Below, piece after piece: positions 47,951 through 58,600 of a stretch of 64,000 nt of DNA (positions are counted from its first letter, which is position 1; each line of letters begins with the position of its first letter). The DNA is from Ectocarpus siliculosus (Eukaryota > Sar > Phaeophyceae > Ectocarpales > Ectocarpaceae), in contig FN648540.1 in NCBI GenBank assembly GCA_000310025.1, positions 70,042 through 134,041 of the forward strand, read 5' to 3'. Made by a program: the position numbers and the translations under genes. A model generated the notes under the pieces. It saw only the letters and a list, made by a program, of their open reading frames with translations, did not search any database and had not been told where the DNA came from.

Positions 47951-49800
47951 TCGACTTTCTCCTTGCCGTGTACCCTTCTGATCGAGTTTCATGCCATCTC
48001 GACCTTCGACAACCGCTTGGCGTAGTCAACCACACGCCTGCTGTGCCACTTACAAGGTTACGAGTCAGGTCGTTGTAACATCCGCAAAATGATCAACAAC
48101 CAACCCCGACGGAATCAAAATAATGCCGGGGGGCAGTCTTCACGGGCCCGGACTAGTGTCTAGATACTACCAGGCCGGTCAACCAGGTACTGCCTGGAGT
48201 GCGGGGTCGTTTAGAGCGCACGAATACTTGTTTTCCAACATAACCACGAAATGTAAAATGTGGGGTCGGCATACATTACGCGGAGCCTAGACTATGCCAT
48301 GTTCTACACTAAAACGTTCCCGCCACAGCAGACAACTCTCCAAACTACAGTCTGTAGAAGCTCCGGGTGCGCCCGCACAAATTGCATCGCATGTGCGTAT
48401 TTTTTTGGCTGTTGACAAACGGGTAGAATATTGGACCGAGTCTGATATCTCGACTAACGCGAGAGAGCGCATTTCGTAGTAACCAGCCCACAAGGAAGTA
48501 CAACACTTTATCTTCGCCTCTCTCTGTCGCCGTAGCAGCTGACTTGCTGCGTGGTTGAGTGTGCCCGTCGCTCACATGAATGGGGGAAGTTCTCAGCGCT
48601 GTGCTGTGCTGGACAGCGGGAAGCACCAACACCATCAAGCACGCCAAAAGACCCCATCTTGCTTCCGATTATGTCCTTGTTGCTTGATGCCGGGGCCGGG
48701 GAGTGGTCGCGGAGGGTGGGTGGGCAGGTGATTGGAGCACATGCATGTGGACATGTCATGTGATGTCATGATGAACATGTGGGCATGTGGGGGGTTCGCA
48801 ATTTGAACCAGCACCTCTCCGTTCCGTTCCGATCTACAAGTACGATCTACGATCAAGGTTACCCCGCATGCGCATGGGCCAATGGCCATGTGTTGACATC
48901 TGAGCCCCGTTCCTGTAGCCCCATCGCCATGTCGCATAACAAGCTGCTCCGGCCGATGCCGATTATTCCGGGAGCTAGCTTGACAAAGACAGGGCTTACG
49001 TTTCCGGGAGACAACTTGAGAAAGAGAGGGCGCGCTTTTCCGGGAGGCAGAGGCAGCTTGACACACAGCAGTAAGGTGAGTTTGGGGAACCGCGACCCTT
49101 GGTCTCGCTACAGGCATCCATGGAGTGGGCTGATGGGTTATTTTGGAAGATAGAGACAGCAGGTACGCGGTACATATCCCTGCATTATCGATGTTGGTTG
49201 GCCTCTATCGTGGCCCTTTGTCTCTCTTGTCTATAGCTACATGAATAACTTGTTGTGCAATCCTTGTGCCGCACCAGTCTCTCACATCCCTGCTGCTGCT
49301 GGTCGATCGCCAACAACACAACAACAATTTTGTTGGCGCGAGGAAATTTCGGTTTCCCTGCGAAATTTCTTGAACGAATGAGTGATGAAGGCAGGTGATG
49401 CGCGCGCAGTTCCTGCTGTACGTCCCCACCTGGGTCATCTTTATCACACAAGCTCCATCAAATGGCCCCTCGATTGCCAAGCGGCGTTCAAGCAGGCATT
49501 TGATGGGGATTATTACAGACAGCTGTGCTTGCGGGAGCGTAGCACGAAAAGGAGGTAGAGAACGGGCCCGGAAATAAGAACCGTCAGTTCGGGCCGAGGC
49601 TCAGTTTCATCGCCCGGCCGTCGAGCACGTTGTTATCTGTAGAGTTTTTACTCTAGGATCCACCGCTGGGTTGCGCATCTCAGCCCTATATTCTAATTTA
49701 TTTTTTGTAACAATTAACGGTCTGCGGACAAGGGTGTTGACGCTGGCTCTTTTCCTATACGTTAATCCTACAAAAAGAAAGAAAACAACCTTCCCGTTAG
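47951..49800. other. Intergenic stretch, nothing recognised
   Basis: No frame with family similarity or consistent splice structure. A repeated GGGAG-type patch at 48960-49050 (TTCCGGGAGA..CTTGAGAAAG / TTTTCCGGGAGGCAG) suggests a short tandem duplication of about 40 bases. Confidence 0.4.
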
Positions 49801-49825
49801 GTGGTGTATTCTACTTACTGTCATC

Positions 49826-50240
49826 AGTAGAGGCCACCATGAAGAGGCGTCGTGCGTGCTGGCACGTTCAGGTTTGCTACCGGAGCTTAGATATCGAAGG
49901 TCGCAGCAGCCTCTGAAAACAGCCCGACATCTGCGCCGGAACCAAGCGGCATCCAACATTTGTCACAGCTGTTTTCACCACCACGGGCCAGACCCTTGTA
50001 CGGAGGGTTGTCAGCAGCTAGTGGCATCAGCTAGCACTGCTGTTTCCCGGCGTTTTCAGGAGATTGGGGTCAGGGGCGGCGAGCACGGCTGTGACAAAAG
50101 TTGGATGCCGCTTGGTTCCGGCGCAGATTTCGGGCCATTTTCAGAGGCTGCTTCGACCTTTCATATTTCAGCTCCAGTTGCAAACCTGAACGTGCCAGCA
50201 CGCACAACGCCTCTTCATAGTGTCGTCTACTGATGACCGT
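49826..50240. repeat. Inverted repeat with protein-like arms
   Basis: The left arm (about 49826-49985, plus) and right arm (about 50085-50240, minus) share CATGAAGAGGCGT(C/T)GTGCGT, GCTGGCACGTTCAGGTTTGC and GCGCCGGAACCAAGCGGCAT, separated by roughly 100 bases. The same reading frame in each arm gives nearly identical peptides (CVLARSGL...ELRYRRSQQPLK...LRRNQAASN). The arms differ at scattered positions, several of them synonymous. Either a foldback element or two head-to-head fragments of one coding exon. Confidence 0.75.
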
Positions 50241-51714
50241 AGAATGCGCCACCCGGCCGTCAAAACTGACCTTGTTTGAGAGCCTTCCGTTTTGGCTCTT
50301 TGACATGAATTTAGATTGGTGTGAATTTTTATCTTGATTTCAAAGGAGGCGTGCGGAGGTAGACGCGTGAAATGTATGTTTTGAGCAGCCTCTACTGCCG
50401 CCCTGTGCGAGAAGAGAGTAAACAATTTCTGTTTTTCGCGATGCCTTCCGACTGGTATTGCATGTCTCTCGTGCAATTTTCTGGACTCTTGCGTTTGTTT
50501 AAAAAACTTGTCAGCCTCTGTTTCCTAACAAACTTTTTGTGAACTTCGGGCCCATGCTGTACTCAAGATATTCCTCTGAGAAAAAGAGAGACCTTCTACT
50601 GTAATCCAAGCTGTAGGTTGCCCGGTGCCTCCTTTCATCGGTGGGCGAGATGCTTCTTCCGCGCTTTGCCCCTAGTAGGGCGAGGGGCCTTCTTGTTCCT
50701 GGTTCTGTGCTTTTGGGCCGGGTTCGCTCGTCTCCGAGTTAGTCTACGTGATCGGCAGTTATTGTCGCGTTTGGACGATACTGTCTGGACCCCTCTTTAT
50801 TTCGGGTCTTTGATTGCTGGAAAGGTGTACCCCTTTTGGGCAGTTGTTGTTTGGGGTGTTGAGCAGAGCATTGGTCTACTAACCTCCGGGGTGGATGATA
50901 TGATTATGATGGATATGATGCTCGGGGCCTTGTCTTGCCTTGCCCACACATCTCTCACTCGTTAATCAACAAGATCTTGAGGCAACCTTCTTTGTCTTTC
51001 GGCCTCTGACGAAGCTGCCGTACCCAAACAGTTGTTCTATGACCACGGAAAGCGTCCGCGTCAGTTGGACCACTATTGTGCGGACGTTGTGAGGTACTGA
51101 GCGGAGACCGGAACGGTTTTTCATGTGAAGGCAACAAATATCATCCCGTTTTCTTTTTTTCCGTCCTTTGTCGTACGTGTGTGTGCACTTTGAGCTTGCA
51201 CTTGAGCCCATCGATGTGACCAAGGGTGCTCACCAGGATGCAGTGGGCAAAACAGCACGGAGATACATTTTTTAGATATATATATTTCCATTGGTGGAGT
51301 CGCTTTTGTTCGTAACGGACTTTTTGTGCTCAACATGCATGTTTTCTGCCGCAGCGTCTACAGGAGAAGACGGGCACAAGAACTCCGGCGCAGGGATCCT
51401 CAGCAGCAGCATCGTCAGCGTCAGCATCAGCATCGTCGTCGCCATCGCGTCAAGCACCAAAAAGTTAGTCGGTGTATCAGTTGGTCAAATGATCCCTTAT
51501 CCAGCGACAAGTTTTTGTTTTCGTGACGCGCGCCTCTGCTTAGTGTTCCCCCCCTTGCGTTACTAGGGTAGGAAAGGAGTTGTCAAATCTGCTTCTTGTG
51601 TAAACAGGGAACGCCTGTATGTCCTGGTTTTCCAATTTCTCACTCCGGTAGATTCAAAACTACCATCGCGCCGCCACCGTCCGCAGACGTCGCGACTGCA
51701 CTAAGATAGGGTGG
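50241..51714. other. Intergenic stretch with one hydrophobic open frame
   Basis: A plus-strand frame at 50618-50965 (115 codons) is hydrophobic (GRGAFLFLVLCFWAG, then YPFWAVVVWGVEQ). It has no recognised family, splice signal or paralog, so I do not call it a gene. The rest is AT-rich with GTCAGCGTCAGCATCAGCAT-type repeats near 51410. Confidence 0.35.
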
Positions 51715-52020
51715 GGTATTTGCACAGATGCACAGACAGCCTCGTCCGCTTTTCATACCCCCTGCGCTTTTTTTATTTTTTGCGTGCATTTATTTTTTGC
51801 GTGCACATGCCTAGACTACCCCTGTTTTCCCGGGTGTATCTACACAGTATATGGTTCGAAACCAAAAGGCACCTCTTGCGTGTGATGATCGGCAGGTCTA
51901 ATAACAATGCCTTTTCTCTTTTAGGAAGCTTTTCTCTTGTAGGAAGTGTTTCCGGGTGTTTTGCTCCGTTCGGACCTTGTCAATGGTCTGCCGACCAGCT
52001 GACTACCGTGGCCGATAATT
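51715..52020 (+). repeat. Upstream block of FNIP copy 2, homologous to 38.4-38.8 kb
   Basis: Counterpart of 38455-38800 with the same order of conserved words at comparable spacing. A second conserved piece lies immediately before each gene (39810-39881 and 52480-52564: ATTCGCTCAGCA.GAAGC.GCCCC). Together they show that the duplication unit included promoter-side DNA. Confidence 0.65.
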
Positions 52021-52564
52021 ACTAGAGAGGGAGAGGCAATGAGCCGCGATGGTGCTGTCCATCATTTTGAGTCCGACTCTTCGACGAAAAGACAAAATTC
52101 CTGCAGCGAACGGCCGTTGGGATGCGTAAGAATAGACCACACACCATACGTACGTGTACGTTCCCCACCGATTTGTGTTGTCGGTGGTTTCTCTGCACAG
52201 AGTGAACCAGCAGCAATGGCAAGTACCGCGAGTGGTGTGTATGCAACGTCTTGTGTTGTGGCTGATAGAGCCCGTGGGACATGGAACCCACGGAATCTGA
52301 GGTGGCGAGATGCGAGAGTCGACAACACATACTCCAGAGTATATGCATGCGAGAACAACCCTACCGCCTAAAAACAAATATGCATGCTCTGCTTCATTTT
52401 TGCCCCGTGGCACAGATTTGTTTCCATATCATTCTCCCTTGCTCTCCTTGCTCTGCTTCGTCTGTAGGCTCTCTTTCTTCACCCATTCGCTCAGCACGAA
52501 GCCGCCCCAAGCCCATAATTTTTTTTTGTATTATTTCTTTTGTTTTTTCCACGCATTATCTCAG

Positions 52565-53841
52565 AACAAAGCCTGTGCCTGGACGCGTTTGTGGCGGTAC
52601 TGAATCATCAATCTTGCGAGGAAGGACTAAAGCGCTGGTACACGTCTATTCGGGAGCTACAGCTGGTATCGCTGGAGTTTTGCGGGGTGTGCAGAAGCAC
52701 CTCGATCTTGCGTGTGCGTGTGGATCACAAAGCGCCTCCTAGCTTGTGGTCTCCTACCAAATCTTTCTCGTACGCCCTACCGGACGCTTGGAATCGCGTG
52801 CCGACTGTGCGGGCCTATGGTTGGACTTGGTCGATTCCGGTGGATACTCTGTTGAAGGTTCGTGACCTTCGATATTGGGCGCAAACGGAACTGAGCCGTC
52901 GAGGATCTTTCCCTGAAGCAAAGCTGGCATCAGTGGTTTGGCCCCAAGGGCTCAAACAGCTGGAATTCGATTTGGACACGGCCGTGGAAAAAGCATCGTG
53001 GCCGGCGTCATTGCAAAGCCTGGCGTTTGGATGTAGCTTCAACCAGCCCATTCTCGGAGCAGTGTGGCCGTCCTCCCTGCAACAGGTTTCACTGGGCCAT
53101 GACTTCAACCAGCCAATCGATGGAGTCCGGTGGCCGTCTTCCCTGCGAGAGCTATCGTTTGGATACAAGTTCAACCAGCCCATAGCCGGCGTCTTGTGGC
53201 CGGGTTCGCTGGAGACCCTATCGTTTGGCAATTGCTTCGACCAGCCTATCACTGAAACCGTGTGGCCGCCCTCACTGCAGCAACTATCGTTTGGGCATTG
53301 CTTCGACCAGGGTATCGTCGGAGCTGTGTGGCCGGCCTCCCTTCAGCAGCTATCGTTTGGGTATCAATTCAACAAAACTCTCGCCGGGGTTGTGTGGCCG
53401 GCGTACTTGCAGAGGCTGTTGTTCGGGCATTTCTTCAACCAACCCATCGCCGAAGTCTGGTGGCCGGCCTCCCTGCAACAGCTTTCGTTTGGAGGTTCAT
53501 TCAACCAACCCGTCACCGGGGTCTCGTGGCCGGCTTCACTGCAGCAACTGTCGTTCGGAGGCTTCTTCAACCAACCCATCACCCAAGTAGTCTGGCCGGC
53601 CTCCCTGCAACAGCTATCGTTTGGGGCGTTGTTTAACCAGCCCATTGCCGGGGCCTCGTGGCCGGCGTCACTGCAGCAGCTCTCCTTTGGGGATAACTTC
53701 AACCAGCCCATAGCCGGCGTCTTGTGGCCGGGTTCGCTGCAGGACCTATCGTTCGGGTTTGGTTTCATGCAATCTGCTAGAGGGGTTGTGTGGCCGGCCT
53801 CCTTAAGAAGCGTGGCTCTTGGGGGAACCAAGCTCCTATGA
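52565..53841 (+). CDS. FNIP-repeat (leucine-rich) protein, paralog 2, 12 repeats (main/last exon)
   Basis: Same architecture as the 39.9-kb gene: DAFVAVLNHQSCE, then KRWYTSIRELQLVSLEFCG, a WPQGLKQLEFD transition, 12 FNIP-type 22-residue repeats and a short non-repeat tail (WPASLRSVALGGTKLL), stop at 53839-53841. The N-terminus and the first three repeats are almost identical in DNA to paralog 1; later repeats differ. No in-frame ATG (open only from 52519), so the start is set at the shared acceptor TCTCAG|AAC (exon from 52565). The repeat block FNQPIAGVLWPGSL occurs twice (53.17 and 53.70 kb), which indicates recent copying inside the gene. Confidence 0.85.
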
Positions 53842-53844
53842 CAG

Positions 53845-55605
53845 CAGTGGTTGAGACAATATCTCCGGTTGTGAGGATCCTGTTCAGGGCACACTAGAAC
53901 ACGGACGATCTGGCTGTGGAAACGGGTAGGCGTTCAGGAGTTAATATTTTTTCCCACCATCCCGTGGAAACAAGTTACTCGTATGTGGTTACATCGCTGT
54001 TGGTGAGGGATGCTGTCGTCACTCTTTGTCAGTTGACGTGGCCGAAACGCTCGAAGCGCAAAAACAAATGGCCGAGTTTGTGGATGCATCATCAGCAAGG
54101 GTCGCACAGGAAGGTCTCAGGATTCAGACTATTGTGCAGATCACGCAGAAGCTTTCGTCTGGTGATTAACTTTTGTACCGATTGGCCATCATCCTGACAG
54201 GCGAGGATACCTAACACGCCCGGGACAGCGAGGTGCCTACAGCAGTTCCAGCAGTGTTCAATTACAGCATATTTATTTCGGTCATGGTGAGGGTGTCATC
54301 AGGACATGCGAAACCAACAGTGATGGAAATGATTTCTCCAGTAGACGGTAGACGATGCTACAGTAGACGTTTGGGACAACTGGGGGTATTGGCTGGATAG
54401 CGGTGATACCCAGTCAAGTGAATCGCATCGGCAACTTGTATGGGCAGGCAACCATTAGCACTCGTATGCATATGCTCAAGTGTTTTCAGGAGCTGTAGTT
54501 TTGCCTTCAACTTTGCATCCTTGACCCGTTTGCCTTCGTTTCAAAAACTTATCGTGGGAGCACATCCTGACTCAGTCCTATGCCTTCTTCAACGAATGCA
54601 CCAAGGTGCATTCTGCGGCCTCTTCATACAGTCTGAAAGACGATGACATTTCGTTGACTGTAAATGCTAATGCTCGCCTGCAACAACGGCCTCCCTCATG
54701 CTGCAGGGGTGGGAGAAGGGGGGGATACTTCGCGAGGAAGCTCTATAAGAGAGTGCACAAAAGTGCAGCACGTAAGAGTTGTTTTCCGTAATAAGTGAAT
54801 GCACAGGTTAGGTTAGATTTTGGCCTCGATTCAACTTCTTCTCAACCGTTTAGACGAGATTGTGACGTGACGCTGGTATGGATAATTTTGGGTGGAGCTC
54901 GAACAAGAACAGGCTGAGTAGTCTGTCCGCCCGATTTTGTTCGTGAGCCGTGCTATCCATTGGAACGTTTTGACTTTGTGTCGGTGATCAGTCGTTTGCA
55001 TGGATAGCTGTGGTCCACATACGATTTGCAATCATTCCGATCGCGAGGCCTTGGAACGTGTCGCTGACGTGGGCGAGCGCAACGCGCGCGTACAACACTG
55101 ACTGTTTTTCCCCGAAGGCCGACACACATCATATCATGCCCTCATGAAACCCACGAAAAGGCGATTCCGGCCTCCGGCACTCGAAAATCGAAACATAACT
55201 CAGCGCTGTATCATAGAACACATCGTGACGTACACAACCTTCAAAAATCCCGCTAGTATACCTTCGACTCGTGAGAATGGGAACACACGAACAGTTGTCC
55301 CGTTGAACTCTTCAACGGCAGCCCGTAACGCCCGATTCAACTATCGGGAATGAAAGCCTACCCTCCCGGAGCGGTTCCGTCTCCGCAACGCTCCCTACCA
55401 CACAAAGAACTCGTAGCCGGTGTGCGGCACTAATCGCGTGCAAGCACGCATAGGATCACCACACTCTTGCCGCCAAGACTCTTTTCTACGAAACATGATC
55501 TACACGTGTGCTGCAAAACGTGCATGTCTCGCAAAAGCACCCGTTGCAGAATTTCCATTGACTCTCTCCACAACCCAAGAGCCACCAGCGCACGAGACCT
55601 GTCAG
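53845..55605. other. Intergenic stretch, nothing recognised
   Basis: Downstream of FNIP gene 2 and downstream (3') of the ZFAND2-like gene. No supported coding segment; short plus-strand frames near 53.9-54.2 kb are unremarkable. Confidence 0.4.
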
Positions 55606-58600
55606 TCAACATATTGAGCAAGAGCTTGCTCCGCTGGACGTCGCGCCCTGCGAACTCGAACCCTCCCGAGCACCGTCCGGATGTACCGCCTCCACGTGTG
55701 AAACCAGCAGCGCGACGTCAGCAAAATGGAGATTGCAGATCGGGCAAGTCTCCCCTGAGCTACTGCTTCCTCCGCCGCCGCCACCGCCGTGTGCTCGAAA
55801 CTGCTGCCCCTAGGGATTAGAAAACAAACGAAGGCGACCGGGAAGGAGGTGAGGGTGGAGTTAAACAACTCCACGGGACTGAATCACTACTTCTTGAAGA
55901 ACGAAAACTTAACAATAAACCAGACAACCAGGGGAACCACGAAATTCCTTGACCTTGCGGCTCGGCGGTGGTCCGGTAGAGCACAACCCTACCATCCGGT
56001 CGCCCCGGTGGTCTAGTGGGTACCCTCGCAGCCTACTAAGGGCCAGGTCATGGGTTCGAGTCCCGGCAAAGTGAGTTCTTTGTCTCACTAAATAAATCTT
56101 GGTCTAAGTTGGAAGCGACGCGCTGCAAAGATCGTTATTAGTAAACTAGATCGACTTCATAAGTCGCGAGGGAAGGGATTGGGGTACCCTTCTCGCGATA
56201 AAAATATCTCAGGCAGGAACCGCAGGAGGGGGTCCAACCCCCCCCCTCCTATGTGACCCCGGTTGGGTCGTCTAGCTAGTAGAAGTGGAGGATGGGGGCC
56301 AGAGGGGCAAACGACAGAGTCCAATGATGGGAGAAAAAAAGAAAAAAAAACTCCTGTAAGCGACAAGAAATATATTATCTCCAAGCAGCACGTGGGATGG
56401 TCAGCGGAAGGAGACCGCTACAGCGTGGTTCTGGGATCGAGACCGAGCTGTGCAAAGTATTGCAGGACATGGTGCAGGTGGAACGGCCCTCAACAAACAC
56501 GGAAAGTATGTACGTCATCTCGAAGCCTCCAAGCTAACCACCTGCTGACATCGAGAAGGCGCTTTAATCGCACTGTCCTCTCACCTCGGAGTGGAAGGCC
56601 TCTACGTGAGCCACAAGCGATCCGATATCGCCAAAGGTAGCTCCACATTGCGGGCATTGCTCGCTTTGCCCGCCACTACCCCCAAAGCTTCGTGCTTGAG
56701 CCGCCGGGTTTTCCCTTCTCCTGCGATCGGCGGTAGCCTGCAGCGACACGCAGTGCATTGGGCCAATCAGGGCTCATGTTAGATGGTGCAGACACATCTG
56801 CAGGACATTGGAATGTGTCCGATCCCTCCAATGTGCTGCCAACAGAAACACTCCTGCTACCAAGTGTCATATTTCCTAGAACTCGGAAGAACCTAGGGAA
56901 GCACAACGTTTCCACAATCGAACAAGACGTGCCGTAAGCACAACACCTTCAGAATAGCTACACACCTAGACTGGAGGGGTGACTTGCAGAAGAACTATCG
57001 TGTCTTTGCTACCAAATACCCTGCAGCTCTTAAGTAGATCTTTCCGTGCAAGCTGCCGGAAACGACTCGCAGAAACGGTGTCGGTCGAGTAACGCCAGAC
57101 CAGAACATGCTACCACTTCGAAAACAGATGTCATTGCACGCCGTCAACGCAAGACAAAGCCTAGGAGGACGAAGGCTACTGGTACGAGAAACTTCCGTGA
57201 GAGTATATTTCACTATTGTCGAAGGTCAAGCAAGCCCAAGGAATACTCTACACAGGCCTTGGAGTGATTGGAACACCGCCACCACTTCGGCCAAGAGCGT
57301 GCTGGAGGAGAATTGGCGCGGGTGGCATAGGCTCAGGTGGACTTACGTTCCCCGCACCACCGCCAAGCACCCGCACAAGGGTTTGACGTTTCGCTGAAGG
57401 ATCACGGAAACCCCTGCGAACACCACAGTCCGGGCATTTCAGTTACACTTCCGAGGGTGCTCGACTACACTCTTGTGCACTTGCCGGGTGTCCGTTCTTA
57501 CTGACTGGCGTGTAAGTCACCGCGGCGTACTGCAGCATAACAAGACCGCATCGTACTAGGTCAGCACGATCCCGTTCGGATCCTAGCGGTGTAAAGAGAG
57601 GTTGACAAGCAGGAAGTCGACTGCAGTCCCCGCTCAAGCTGTAAAACTCGCACACCCGCGTCAGCCAAAACCACGTTATGCGAAACTGGGACACCGAAGA
57701 TGGATATTTCGGTCTCTCCATGGCGGCAATCGTGCTCCGGGTGACACATACACATACCTGCACTGCTGTTTGCGCTGTCGTGCGTGCCCCATTGCCAAGG
57801 AGTTGTGAGTTGTCGTCTACCCCAACCAAAACCCAACCAACAGACAACGCAGCCACCAGCGACCCAGAAGACCCACACAACAACACAACAACGCATCGAA
57901 GAACGCCTGTCTCACCCGGGCCGTGTTCGCGTCAGCGTCGCGGCGGGACGATGCGGCGGCCCTGTTCTGTGCTGCCTTTTCCCTCAGCGACATCGGACGC
58001 GATTGGTTCGCCTGCGCTGCCATTCGCCTAGCAGCAGCGGCCGCTGCGGAACCCCTCGCATCGCCACGGCTGGACGCGCTGCAGTTATGACTGGGGTGTC
58101 GATGGACGGCGACAGCAAACGAGAACGGTTACATACCGCGAATGCCCGTCGTCGTGCCCATGAACGAATTGGTTTCGAGGTCGAGACACTCGTTCTATTG
58201 ACGTGAGTAGGGTTGTGATAATTGCGCCATTGTGGATGTCAGAGGATGATGTTTGAGCACGGCAATCGCGCAATACGGCGTGCGACACGAGTCACCAGAA
58301 TCTCTGCATTCGGGCATGTTGCAGCGGTAGCGTATTAAGAACCCGAACGCTACCTCGACAGGAGGTGGTCCCTATCCCTTTCGTGTGAGACGGGATCAGT
58401 GACTCGGTATTCCATCATGTCATGAACACTTGGCTCTCAACAACCGACGTCGCACAGTCGTATCAGGAAATGTGTTTAAGGATGTTTGGAGGCATGACGG
58501 ACCTGTCCGGGAACCTGTGTGTCAAGCACGTCTCCTTGCCGCAGCTGGCACACCGTTGTGTGTTCGTTGGTCCGAGTACCACTCGACAGCTCGCCGCTGC

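Noticed and set aside
49856-50233. 125-codon plus-strand ORF as an independent gene
   Set aside because: It runs through both arms of an inverted repeat; only the arm-specific peptide is reproducible, so it is reported as a repeat.
55996-56071. A functional tRNA gene
   Set aside because: A and B boxes are present, but the acceptor stem does not pair and the anticodon arm is malformed.
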